From positions 1,181,001 through 1,245,000 of the forward strand of contig NZ_JAIWOT010000001.1 in NCBI RefSeq assembly GCF_021295335.1: 64,000 nucleotides of DNA, in the 5' to 3' direction. This stretch comes from Komagataeibacter sp. FNDCF1. Lineage in GTDB: Bacteria > Pseudomonadota > Alphaproteobacteria > Acetobacterales > Acetobacteraceae. A program made the position numbers and the translations under genes. Shown here one piece after another: positions 1 through 8,620 of the stretch. The notes under the pieces were generated by a model that saw nothing but the letters and a program-made list of their open reading frames with translations, did no database searches and was not told where the DNA came from. Position 1 is the stretch's first letter. The number at the start of each line of letters is the position of its first letter.

Positions 1-1
1 G

Positions 2-883
2 GAGGATCTGGCCCTGTTCATGTGCCCGCTGCTGCTTACCGGGGCGGCCGTATACGTGTGCGGCATGATCGGGCTGTGGAATATCGGGGCGGAAGGGCAG
101 TTCTACGCCGGCGCCATTGCCGCAACCGGGGTAGCACTGGGCCTGCATGGACCGGCCGCCGTGGTACTGCCGCTCATGACCGTCGGGGGCATACTGGGCG
201 GCATGGCGTGGATTGCGGTGCCCACGCTGGCACGCGCCCATGCCGGGGTGAACGAGATCATCACCACGCTGCTGCTCAACTTCATCGCCGCGCTCCTGAC
301 CTATTACCTGACCACCGGCCCGTGGCGGGACCGCATAAGCGGGGCACAGGTTTCCACACAGCGCATTCCGGTCTCCATTCCCGAGATGTGGGGCATCGTG
401 CACTGGGGCTTTCCGGTGGCCATCTTGATGGTAATCGGGCTGGCGCTTGTACTGTCCCGCACGCGGTGGGGGTATGAGATCCGCATGAGCGGCGCCAACC
501 CCGAGGCCGCGCATTATGCCGGCATGCCGGTGCGGCTGCGCATCATCTCGGTCATGCTGCTCTCTGGCGGGCTGGCGGGACTGGCGGGCATGTTCGAGGT
601 CGCGGGCACGGTACACCGGCTGCAGGGCGGCATGGCCAACAATTTCGGCTATCTGGGCATTGTGGTGGCGGTGCTGGCGCGCGGGTCGTGCCTGAACGTG
701 ATCCCGGCGGCGCTGTTCATGGCGCTGATCCTGGATTCCGGCATTGTCATGCAGACGCAGCAGCTTTCGGCCTCGGTCGTGCTGGCCATTACCGGACTGA
801 TCCTGTTCATGATCGCCATTGGTGATGAACTGGCCCATTACCGGCCAGCAGCCCGAAGCGTACCCGGGGGAAAAGCATCATGA
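2..883 (+). CDS. ABC transporter permease, nucleoside type (5' truncated)
   Basis: The reading frame is open from base 2, so the start codon lies left of the window; an internal ATG at 20 is not a convincing start. The product is almost entirely hydrophobic, with about eight membrane spans, and has the conserved 'GxNPEAAHYAGM' cytoplasmic loop near residue 165 seen in permeases of the BMP-type purine nucleoside importers (NupP/YufP-like). It should form the inner-membrane channel with the next gene. The ATPase and lipoprotein receptor expected for such a system would lie further left. The stop overlaps the next start by four bases (ATGA), indicating an operon with translational coupling. Confidence 0.85.
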   Translation, partial: EDLALFMCPLLLTGAAVYVCGMIGLWNIGAEGQFYAGAIAATGVALGLHGPAAVVLPLMTVGGILGGMAWIAVPTLARAHAGVNEIITTLLLNFIAALLTYYLTTGPWRDRISGAQVSTQRIPVSIPEMWGIVHWGFPVAILMVIGLALVLSRTRWGYEIRMSGANPEAAHYAGMPVRLRIISVMLLSGGLAGLAGMFEVAGTVHRLQGGMANNFGYLGIVVAVLARGSCLNVIPAALFMALILDSGIVMQTQQLSASVVLAITGLILFMIAIGDELAHYRPAARSVPGGKAS

Positions 884-1818
884 TCGCACTGCTGACAGGC
901 ATGCTGGCCACCGCCGTGCTGGCCGGTGGCGTGCTGGCGCTGGCCGCGCTGGGTGAAGTGCTGGCCGAACGGGCGGGCGTGACCAATCTGGGCGTGGAAG
1001 GGCTGATGGCGCTGGGGGCGGTCACGGCAGTCATGACCGTATCGTCCATCCATTCCCCATGGGCCGGGCTGCTGGCCGCCATACTGGTGGGTGCGGCAGG
1101 CGGCATGGTGTTCGCGTTCGGGGCCGTGGTGATGCGGGCAAACCAGGTGCTGTGCGGGCTGGCCACGACCTTCATGGGGCTGGGACTGTCCACTGCCATG
1201 GGGCATGATTACGCGGGCCAGCCAGTGGGCACGACATTCGGCCATGTGTCCGTGCCGCTGCTCTCGTCCCTTCCGGTCATCGGTCCGGCAGTTTTCGGGC
1301 AGAATATCCTGATCATACCGATTTACGTGCTGATGCCGCTGGCGGTACATTTCATCATGTTCCGCACGCGCCACGGGCTGAACATACGGGCCGTGGGCGA
1401 GAACCCGGCGGCGGCGGACGCGGCGGGCATTGCGGTCATGCCCGTGCGCCTGTGGTACGTGACGCTTGGCGGCGCGATGGCCGGAATGGCGGGGGGCTAC
1501 CTGACCCTGGCTTACGTGCCCGTATGGTCGGAAGGCATGGTGGCAGGACGCGGGTGGATTGCACTGGCGCTGGTCATCTTCGCGGGGTACCGGCCGGTTA
1601 TCGTAACCCTTTCGGCGCTGCTGTTCGGGCTGGTGACGGCACTGTCCTTTGTGGGGCAGGCGCATAACTGGCCGATTGACCCCGCTTTTTTGAACATGCT
1701 GCCCTATCTGGGCACGATGGCCTTCATCATCGTGCCGGTCGTGGTGTGGCACCGCATGCGCCGGGTCATGGCGGCCCCGGCTGCACTGGGGCAGCCCTAT
1801 TACCGCGAAATACGCTGA
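880..1818 (+). CDS. ABC transporter permease, nucleoside type (second subunit)
   Basis: This 312-residue polytopic membrane protein starts at the ATG overlapping the previous stop. It carries the 'AERAGVTNLGVEG' segment near residues 27-40 and 'GENPAAADAAGI' near 175, typical of the second permease (NupQ/YufQ-like) in BMP-family nucleoside importers. It is inferred to pair with the upstream permease as a heterodimeric channel. The substrate, probably purine nucleosides or a related base, is inferred from the family and not visible in the sequence. It is the last gene of the operon; the next gene converges from the other strand 14 bp on. Confidence 0.85.
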   Translation: MIALLTGMLATAVLAGGVLALAALGEVLAERAGVTNLGVEGLMALGAVTAVMTVSSIHSPWAGLLAAILVGAAGGMVFAFGAVVMRANQVLCGLATTFMGLGLSTAMGHDYAGQPVGTTFGHVSVPLLSSLPVIGPAVFGQNILIIPIYVLMPLAVHFIMFRTRHGLNIRAVGENPAAADAAGIAVMPVRLWYVTLGGAMAGMAGGYLTLAYVPVWSEGMVAGRGWIALALVIFAGYRPVIVTLSALLFGLVTALSFVGQAHNWPIDPAFLNMLPYLGTMAFIIVPVVVWHRMRRVMAAPAALGQPYYREIR

Positions 1819-1831
1819 ACCCCCGCCTGAA

Positions 1832-2917
1832 TCACGGTCCCGCCTTCAGGCCGTGATGCAGGATGTCGGCTGACATATGGCGGGCGTAACTGGCGGAATC
1901 CAGGCTGTCAGGGAACTGGCCCAGCAGCTTGAGTTCATCCACATAGCGGGCAATCTGTATTTTCAGGTCATTGCCAACGGGGCTTATGCCCAGTGCCTCG
2001 TGCCGCATCATCTGCAGGATGGCATCCTGCCCCATGTCCGCTATCCGGCCATCGAGCAGTGCAGCAGCCTCCGCCATGTGGGTGGGAAGCCAGCGCGCGG
2101 CATTGTACAGCGCCAGGACCAGCGCCACGGCGGCGGCCGGCGTATGCTCCAGCACATCTGTCGAGATACCCAGTGCAAGATTGGTGCGCCGCGCGTACAG
2201 CCCGTTTATGCTGTTGACCAGTTCCACCAGTTCCAGCGCGGGATTGCCCATAAGCTGCCATGCCAGCGGGTCATGCAGGGCCACGGCATCGACCGCCCCT
2301 GCCATCACCGCATCATCGATCTGGTCGGGGGGCAAGATGACCCAGTTGGGGGCGGTATCGGGGTTCAGCCCCTTGCGGCGCAGGATGACGGAAAAGAAAA
2401 GCCGATCGGCCATATCCGCATTCAGCACGGCGATCCGGCGGCCTGCGAGATCCTCGATCTTCGCAATCCTGAGCCGCTTGCGCACCAGCAGGCGGAACGT
2501 GCCGGCCTGCAGCCCCATGACAAGCCGCGCCGGCAGGTCGGGACTGCCCTGACAGGCCTGAAGCCATGACAACACAGGGGCGACGGCCGCCATGCTACGT
2601 CCGGCCTGCAGGTCGGCAATCGCGTCCCGCCCCGACAGCACGCCCGGACGCAACTGCACACCGAGATGGTACTGCAGGAAAAAATCCTGCCGTAACGCTA
2701 CGTTATACAGGATTGATGCCGGGGCGAACGGCCATGACAGCGTCATGTCATGTGGTTCGCCATCCAGCAGCGCATCATCCCGGCGGACAATCCGTGCCTG
2801 CTGGCGGCTCTGGACCCACTCACCCCCGATTACGGCGCAGCCCGCCGCGGCCAGAAGCGGCAGAACCGCGCGGCGCAGCAGGCCCGGGGGCTGGGCACCC
2901 CTGTTTTCATCTACCAT
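1832..2917 (-). CDS. ABC transporter substrate-binding protein, SsuA/THI5-like
   Basis: The 361-residue protein has an N-terminal hydrophobic stretch (about residues 15-30), consistent with a signal or membrane anchor, followed by a periplasmic binding fold of the NMT1/THI5-SsuA type ('DMTLSWPFAPASILYNVAL', 'LAGRRIAVLNADMADRLF'). Family members bind sulfonates, nitrate, bicarbonate or pyrimidine precursors; the ligand cannot be told here. No ATPase or permease of its own lies beside it. It is convergent with the nucleoside permeases. The start is the ATG at 2917, with a weak AGGAGA some 13 bp upstream. Confidence 0.65.
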   Translation of the reverse strand: MVDENRGAQPPGLLRRAVLPLLAAAGCAVIGGEWVQSRQQARIVRRDDALLDGEPHDMTLSWPFAPASILYNVALRQDFFLQYHLGVQLRPGVLSGRDAIADLQAGRSMAAVAPVLSWLQACQGSPDLPARLVMGLQAGTFRLLVRKRLRIAKIEDLAGRRIAVLNADMADRLFFSVILRRKGLNPDTAPNWVILPPDQIDDAVMAGAVDAVALHDPLAWQLMGNPALELVELVNSINGLYARRTNLALGISTDVLEHTPAAAVALVLALYNAARWLPTHMAEAAALLDGRIADMGQDAILQMMRHEALGISPVGNDLKIQIARYVDELKLLGQFPDSLDSASYARHMSADILHHGLKAGP

Positions 2918-3061
2918 TGGCTGTTACCGTTTCTCCTGCAATGCGAAGGCATTACCGCGCTTTTACCCGATCCGGGCCCACTTTTTTCCCTTTTTGAAAA
3001 AAAGTACAAAAGGGGGGTTTACGCCCCCCCGCCGGTGTGGCTATAAGCTGCTCAACGCTGA

Positions 3062-3137
3062 TCCCGAATAGCTCAGTTGGTAGAGCAAGCGACTGTTAAT
3101 CGCTGGGTCGTAGGTTCGAGTCCTACTTCGGGAGCCA
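3062..3137 (+). tRNA. tRNA-Asn (GTT)
   Basis: A complete cloverleaf is visible: acceptor TCCCGAA pairs with TTCGGGA, D-loop AGCTCAGTTGGTAGAGC, anticodon GTT, T-arm GGTTCGAGTCC, discriminator G and an encoded CCA end. Confidence 0.97.
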
Positions 3138-3419
3138 CCTTTCCTTAAAAATTAGTGTTAAGTCAGTAGGTCACGGATTTTGTTAAATCTGGGCCCACGG
3201 TTAAGCCCGTGATGAGCGATGCTCTTTCCGGGGACGTTCTGACATGTCCAGACCGGTTTTGATCGCGGTTTGGTCCTATTCCAAATCCTCATATCCTTTC
3301 ACATTCCGAGCGGTCGCATCTGCAGTCACCAGCCTGCAGGCAACGGCTCCCTTGCTCTGGTTGGAAATTGTAAGGAAGCCTTGCTGTGGACGACTGAGCT
3401 CCAGATCCGATCAACATTC

Positions 3420-3790
3420 AGGCCATCCAGATCATGGGTACGGTGAGATGAACAAAGCCAAGGAAATGGATGGTACATTGGCCATATCGGGCAACGAAAT
3501 GCTTGATATGGTTGAAGCAGCGCCCCATACGATTGCGCAGCCTGTAAGCTCTTGTATCGTGCGGGATGATAATCTTGTGGGTGCGATTGCAGGGTATGAC
3601 AGCTTCTGCGTCCATATGGGCGACAGGGGCACGGAATACAGCTGTCACAGGCCTTGTCGGCAATAACAGCCGCCTTTTTCTGCCCCGCAAGCAGGGCCTG
3701 CGCCTGAATGACATCGCCAATCTGCCCGGTTGTAAAAACGAAGCACAGCGGGCGGCCCAGCGCCTGGTTCTTGCTCCCCTTTGATATTCA
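3420..3790 (-). pseudogene. IS5-type transposase C-terminal remnant
   Basis: Read on the minus strand, one frame gives a segment like 'FTTGQIGDVIQAQALLAGQ' followed by 'VIADKACDS'. After about 3,630 a different frame continues with 'VAHMDAEAVIPCN' and 'YRLRNRMGRCFNHIKHF'. Together these match the middle and end of IS5-family (IS427-group) transposases, in which the D-Y-D-S and VIP...YRxRxxIE...LK motifs occur. The shift between frames and the loss of the N-terminus show it is dead. Flanks 3,138-3,419 and 3,791-4,024 hold nothing I recognise. Confidence 0.6.
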
Positions 3791-4024
3791 CTGGCCGCAC
3801 TGTTCTGGCGTGCTTGTGGAGACCCATTATTCAAAAAGGGCGACCTGACCAGATACCTGCAATGGGGAGTGTCCTCCGATCAAGCTGGCATTGGGCGTTT
3901 CACACCCCAGCCTCCCCTATATCTGGCACATTTCGGGTGCATGGCGATGCGTGTAGCCCGCTCAAGGGATGATAAGCTTTACAGGTGATTTCCTGCTCAA
4001 ACCCGCTGTACAGGCGTGGTCAGC

Positions 4025-4513
4025 CTAGTCGCGTCCGGCATGTGCCTGCTCGACCTGACCCAGCAGGGCAATCAGGCCGGATGCCACTATAAGCTGCAGC
4101 GGGCGCAGGCGCAGGAAAAAGCGCGGCAGTCTATGCCCGCGCGCCAGATACAGGTCACCGCCCAGCGTAGCAAGCATACCCGGCGCAGCCAGGCGCCACG
4201 CGGCTTGCGGCGGCAGGATCATGATGCCCAGGCCCATGAAATGCATGGCCAGAAAAATGACCGGGTCGGATAGTTGCGGCCCGCGCGGGTTGTAAAAACT
4301 GGCCCCCCGGTGCACCCCGCCAAAGAAGCAGAACAATCCCGCCACCCACATGCGCGCAAACCGCAGCACAAAGGGCGCAAGCGGCCGGGGCACCACCCGT
4401 ACGCCCACCACGCATACCCCAAGCATGGCTACGGCAGCCCAGCCCAGCAAGCCGCCTTCCAGCGGAGTGCGGATAGCAGTGGCTTCACATCCGTCATGAA
4501 TCCGTAATGTCAT
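4025..4513 (-). CDS. Hypothetical membrane protein
   Basis: About 162 residues with four or so hydrophobic segments ('LLGWAAVAMLGVCVVGVRVV', 'VIFLAMHFMGLGIMIL' and a C-terminal span). I do not recognise the family. I chose the ATG at 4513 because it overlaps the stop of the upstream gene as ATGA; a longer frame to 4624 would overlap that gene extensively. The two genes form a compact operon of small inner-membrane proteins. It ends just before the transposase remnant. Confidence 0.6.
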   Translation of the reverse strand: MTLRIHDGCEATAIRTPLEGGLLGWAAVAMLGVCVVGVRVVPRPLAPFVLRFARMWVAGLFCFFGGVHRGASFYNPRGPQLSDPVIFLAMHFMGLGIMILPPQAAWRLAAPGMLATLGGDLYLARGHRLPRFFLRLRPLQLIVASGLIALLGQVEQAHAGRD

Positions 4514-4971
4514 GACCGGGCAGCCCCGGCATCCGTTCCACGCCTGCGCGCGCCAAGCGCCATGCCGATGACCATTGACAGATAGACCAGCGCCATACTG
4601 CGCGGCGCCATTACCAGCTCCCACCCTGGCGTAAAGCGCTTGGGCGTGGCCTTGTAATCCACCATATACGCAACCGGCCCAAGCGCTGCGGTAACAACCA
4701 GCCTACGCATAAGCCCCGGCTGCCTGCCCAGCGCCCTGTCATACAGCCACGACCAGAACAGGGTGGCGGCGGCGTTGGTGGCCAGCCCCACAAGAGTGAC
4801 CCGCCCACCTGCCCGGTCCACATGGGCGGCCCCGTCACCATAAAGCCAATGCGCGGTGCAGTTCATGCCCGGACCATACGCACCCGTCTGCCTGCGGCCC
4901 AGCACCATGGCCATGCCCGATGACATGACGGCCCCCAGAAGGGTAATCTTGAGGATGCGCGGTATTGCCAT
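4510..4971 (-). CDS. Hypothetical membrane protein, first gene of a two-gene operon
   Basis: About 153 residues starting MAIPRILKITLLG at the ATG at 4971, eight bases after a good AGGAG. It contains several membrane spans and the motifs 'YGPGMNCTAHWLYGDGAAH' and 'VAYMVDYKATPKRFTPGWE', resembling small uncharacterised proteobacterial membrane proteins. Function unknown. The next gene starts inside its stop codon, so the two are likely co-translated. The IS427-group element inserted about 130 bp upstream may have altered the promoter. Confidence 0.65.
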   Translation of the reverse strand: MAIPRILKITLLGAVMSSGMAMVLGRRQTGAYGPGMNCTAHWLYGDGAAHVDRAGGRVTLVGLATNAAATLFWSWLYDRALGRQPGLMRRLVVTAALGPVAYMVDYKATPKRFTPGWELVMAPRSMALVYLSMVIGMALGARRRGTDAGAARS

Positions 4972-5103
4972 GAAACGATGCTCCTGAACTGCGTGGGGCG
5001 AGAATGCCGTATGGTGTCTTGTAGCCAACGCACCCCCTGCCCGCTCCGTTTCCAGCAGCCTGCGTTCACCTGCCGCGCCCAAGGTGCATGACCCCATGCC
5101 GTA

Positions 5104-5949
5104 GACTCAGGACTCATTCTTTGAGATAGAAGATGAAGCTTGCTGCGATGTGGATTGCAGACATGAATGTATGAGCGCAGCGGTCGTATCTGGTTGCTAC
5201 ACGTCGCCAGTCTTTCAACTTTGCGAACATGTTTTCGATAAGGTGGCGCTTTTTATACAGGTGCCAGTTGTAAGATGGCTTTGATTTCCGGTTCTTCCTC
5301 GGTGGAATGCAGGCGGTAATGTTCCGTTCGACAAGAGATCGTCTGATCCGGTTGCTGTCATAACCCCGATCCCCGATGACCTCTTCTGTTCCTTCCGGCA
5401 GGTCCGCCAGAAGAATATCCACCCCTTTGAAGTCACTGACCTGTCCAGCAGTCAGATACAGGCGGACGGGCCGGCCCTGGCCATCACACACGGCATGCAG
5501 CTTTGAGTTCAGTCCGCCTTTTGTGCGTCCGATATGGCGGGGAAAAGCCCCTTTTTGAGCAGGGATGCCGCTGTCCTGTGTGCCTTGAGGTGTGTCGCAT
5601 CGATCATCAGACGTTTTGATCGACCTGCCCGTTCACTCAATGCTGCAAAGATCCGGTCAAAAACACCAAGACGGCTCCAGCGGATGAACCGGTTGTATAA
5701 AGTCTTATGCGGACCATACGCTTCCGGCGCATCTTTCCACTGAAGGCCGTTGCGGATCACATAAACGATCCCGCTCAGAACCCGCCGGTCATCCACGCGC
5801 GGCACGCCGTGAGCCAGAGGAAAATACGGTGTAATCCTCCCCATCTGGCTTTCAGACAGCAAAAACACGTCACTCACAGGCTCATCCTCCACGATGATCT
5901 GTGAAGCATGGAACATCACTCAATTCAATAAATTAATAGGTCCTGAGCC
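5104..5949 (-). mobile_element. IS5-family element, IS427 group (846 bp)
   Basis: Ends are imperfect inverted repeats: GACTCAGGAC at 5104 and, reverse-complemented, GGCTCAGGAC ending at 5949. A TA target duplication flanks both sides (5102-5103 and 5950-5951). The transposase is read leftward. The right TA was later hit by the IS701-family element. The element sits at the end of a recombinase-like relic. Confidence 0.85.
5114..5919 (-). CDS. IS427-group transposase, read through a frameshift
   Basis: Two overlapping-phase reading frames make the protein. The first (5919-5509) carries the N-terminal DUF4096-like region 'FPLAHGVPRVDDRRVLSGI' and the first catalytic Asp in 'RLMIDATHLKAHRTA'. 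The second (about 5530-5114) carries 'VIGDRGYDSNRIRR' with the second Asp and 'LIENMFAKLKDWRRVATRYD' with the catalytic Glu. The join lies at an A-run followed by G (around 5552-5558), the usual programmed slippage site of the group. Full length would be about 265 residues, normal for the group, so the element may be active. Confidence 0.8.
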
Positions 5950-5952
5950 TAG

Positions 5953-7363
5953 CACTACAGTTGCATTTTATGATGAGTTCTGACTCTATGGCTCACCATG
6001 ATTCAGGATTTCATGAATGGCGGGGCGTCAGTTGAAGAGACGCTGGAACTGTGGGCATCCGGGCTTCGGGCAGCAAAGAAGCGGATTGTACCGCTGTTTA
6101 CGCAGAAGCGTGTTGCGGCTTCTGCGTGTGCCTTCCTTGATGTCCTGATTGGTAACGAACCGCGCAAGACAGGATGGATGCGTGCGGAAGCAGCAGGAGA
6201 TCCTGGTCCGTGGCGGCAACAGGCGCTTCTGGGTCGCGGGCAATGGGATGCCGATGTCCTTCGTGATGTCGTCAGGGACCATGTGGTCGAGCATCTGGGC
6301 ACTGAAGAGGGCGTACTGGTCATTGACGAGACCGGTTTTCTGAAGAAAGGCCAGGCCTCCTGCGGCGTGGGGCGGCAGTATACGGGTTCCGCCGGCAAGA
6401 TCACGAACTGCCAGATCGGTGTGTTTGGCGCTTATGTTTCGGAACGGGGGCATGCCTTTATCGACCGCGCCCTGTATCTTCCAAAAGACTGGACATCAAA
6501 GCCTGAGCGCATGAAGCGGGTTCACGTTCCTGATGACGTAGTGTTTGCGACCAAACCGGCACTGGCATCGAAGATGATCGAGCGGTGTCTGGATGCTGGT
6601 GTGCCTTTCCGTTGGGTTGCTGCGGACAGCGTTTACGGCGTGGGCGACGTGGAACGCACGCTTCGCCGGGCAGGAATCGGATATGTCCTTGGGGTCAAGG
6701 GCAATCACTGGTTCGGATCATGGGCAATGGAACCGCTGATTGCCGGAGAGGCGAAAGATATTGCAGCAGGACTGCCAGACCAGGCCTGGCGTCGTCTGTC
6801 AGCGGGGCACGGCACAAAAGGTGAGCGGCTGTATGACTGGGCGTATCTTCCGCTTGCTGACCTGGATGCTGAAGAATTTGACTGCCCTATAGCCGGACCA
6901 TGGACACGTGGCCTGCTGATCCGCCGGAACATCGCTGACGGGGACCTTGCCTATTTTACGACCTGGTGCCCGAAAGGGACAACCACGCAGGAACTGGTGA
7001 ACGTCGAAGGGACGCGCTGGAGAATTGAAGAAGGGTTCGAGACTGCAAAAAACGAATTCGGTCTCGATCATAACGAAACCCGCTCCTGGCATGGATGGCA
7101 TCGGCATGTCTCCCTGGTCATGCTGGCCTATGCCGTCATGGCCAGTGTCCGTTACCAGGCAAACTCACTGAAACCGAAAAAAACACCGCACAGGACACGA
7201 CAGTCCTCGTCCGCTGGTCCATCCAGGAAATCAGGCGCCTCGTCGTAAAACTCTCACAACGCAGGTTACCCGTCGCTCACATTCTCAGATGGTCCGTCTT
7301 TCGACGAACACATCAGGCCAGTGCCATCCGCGCGCACTCTCGCCATAAAATGCAACTGTAGTG
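5953..7363 (+). mobile_element. IS701-family element (1,411 bp)
   Basis: Perfect terminal inverted repeats of about 22 bp (CACTACAGTTGCATTTTATG and its complement) bound the element. The 4-bp target duplication CTAG at 5949-5952 and 7364-7367 is the expected YTAR type. The left CTAG is made of the last base of the neighbouring IS427-group element, its TA duplication and a G, so this insertion is the younger of the two. Confidence 0.9.
5998..7248 (+). CDS. IS701-family transposase, C-terminus frameshifted
   Basis: A DDE-superfamily transposase with 'VLVIDETGFLKKGQASCGVG' near residues 105-125 (first Asp), 'WVAADSVYGVGDVERTLR' near 203-220 (second Asp) and 'RWRIEEGFETAKNEFGLDHN' near 341-360 (Glu). 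The usual C-terminal end appears in another frame (7190-7361: 'VRWSIQEIRRLVVKLSQR' then 'HILRWSVFRRTHQ'), reached across an A7 run near 7179-7186. The 416-residue product therefore ends in an abnormal tail. This could be a real mutation, slippage or a sequencing error. The restored stop at 7361 would lie inside the right terminal repeat. Confidence 0.85.
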   Translation: MIQDFMNGGASVEETLELWASGLRAAKKRIVPLFTQKRVAASACAFLDVLIGNEPRKTGWMRAEAAGDPGPWRQQALLGRGQWDADVLRDVVRDHVVEHLGTEEGVLVIDETGFLKKGQASCGVGRQYTGSAGKITNCQIGVFGAYVSERGHAFIDRALYLPKDWTSKPERMKRVHVPDDVVFATKPALASKMIERCLDAGVPFRWVAADSVYGVGDVERTLRRAGIGYVLGVKGNHWFGSWAMEPLIAGEAKDIAAGLPDQAWRRLSAGHGTKGERLYDWAYLPLADLDAEEFDCPIAGPWTRGLLIRRNIADGDLAYFTTWCPKGTTTQELVNVEGTRWRIEEGFETAKNEFGLDHNETRSWHGWHRHVSLVMLAYAVMASVRYQANSLKPKKTPHRTRQSSSAGPSRKSGASS

Positions 7364-7367
7364 CTAG

Positions 7368-7500
7368 GCACCGATAGACAGACGTGCGGCCAATTCCCAG
7401 TCGTCGGGCGATCTCGGTCGGGCTGATCCCCTCCTCATTCATGGTATGGATCTGGTCGCGGTCGATGGATGGCCTGCGCCCTGCAGGTAATCGAGTAGCT
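7368..7500 (-). pseudogene. Recombinase relic: C-terminal helix-turn-helix
   Basis: Minus-strand translation gives 'GRRPSIDRDQIHTMNEEGIS' followed by 'PTEIARRLGIGRTSVYR', the C-terminal HTH of serine resolvase/invertase-type recombinases. No catalytic domain is found nearby. Removing the two insertion sequences joins it to a short tail ending in a stop near 5,063, so the original 3' end lay left of the IS pair. The rest of the gap to 7757 is A+T-rich and shows nothing recognisable. Confidence 0.55.
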
Positions 7501-7757
7501 TCGCCGCCCCTGCCCCGTCTGAGAACGTCTGTTCGACTATCTGCCAGCCTATGAACTGCAAGTCCGGCACAATCGCCGTGGCAGGGGTTTCAGAGTTCTA
7601 TCCCAAAGGGGCTTCAGGCGGATCAAGAGTAAAATCGAAAAAAGTTTTTTGTTTGATTCGATGCTCGTGGAAATATTATTTAGAAACCGTATATCTGTAA
7701 TTTCCTGAAAAGAATTTCATATAATTGCCGTAATTCGTAACTTTTAGAAAATTTCTA

Positions 7758-8605
7758 GGTTTCGTGGACAAAGGTTGACAGTAACGTCCATGATTGATTC
7801 AAAGCTGCCTTTTGGAGGCGTTGTTGGGCGAGCGAATTGGGCTTTCGGACGAGGAATGGGCCATCATCGGGGCGCTGCTTCCGCCTGAGAGGGGTCGTGG
7901 CTGCCGTCCTGCGCAAGACAATCGTCTGTATTTCGAAGGCATGATGTGGATTGCCCGAACCGGATCGCAGTGGCGCCACCTGCCTGATGATTATGGCAAG
8001 TGGAACAGCGTGTTCCGACGCTACCGACGATGGGTGACGACAGGCGTGTTCGATGCGATGCTCGAAACCTTGGCTGAAATGGTCGAGCGGGATACCACTG
8101 CCGACATGATCGACAGCACGGTGGTCCGGGCACATCATTGTGCTATCGGTATAAAAAAGGGACACAGGAAACCGAGGCGCTTGGCCGATCGCGCGGTGGT
8201 TTCACCACCAAACTGCACGCCCGATGCGACGCCAGGGGACGCCCTCTCGGTTTTGTCCTGACGCCGGGACAGACCCACGATATTCAGGGTTTCGGCCCGC
8301 TGTTCCGCATGATCGCTGACAAGATCGAGGCGTTACTGGCAGACAAAGGTTACGATGCCGACCTCATTCGCGAGGAACTTGCCAAGGCCGAAATCGAAGC
8401 CGTCATCCCGAGCAAAAGCAACCGTCGCAATCCTGTACCTCATGATAAAACCAAATATCGCTGGCGCAATCTCGTCGAGCGCCTGTTCAACAAACTCAAG
8501 AACTGGCGACGCGTTGCCACCCGATATGACAAAACCAAGGAATCATATCTTGGCTTCGTCAGTCTCGTGTCAGCACTCCAGTGGATACCCTTTGTCCACG
8601 AAACC
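7758..8605 (+). mobile_element. IS5-family element, IS427 group (848 bp)
   Basis: Perfect 17-bp terminal inverted repeats (GGTTTCGTGGACAAAGG and its complement) and a TA duplication at 7756-7757 and 8606-8607 define the element. It differs from the IS427-group copy at 5104 in both ends and protein sequence. The transposase stop codon TAA uses the duplicated TA plus the next base. Confidence 0.92.
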
Positions 8606-8608
8606 TAA
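7794..8608 (+). CDS. IS427-group transposase, read through a frameshift
   Basis: The first frame (7794 to about 8155) gives 'GLSDEEWAIIGALLPPERGR' and 'TADMIDSTVVRAHHCA' with the first catalytic Asp. The second frame (about 8138-8608) gives 'RGGFTTKLHARCDARGRPLG', 'LLADKGYDADLIREEL' with the second Asp and 'RNLVERLFNKLKNWRRVATR' with the Glu. They join at an A6G run near 8152-8158, a typical programmed -1 slip. The fused protein would be about 270 residues and looks intact. Confidence 0.85.
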
Positions 8609-8620
8609 GAGAGATAAATT

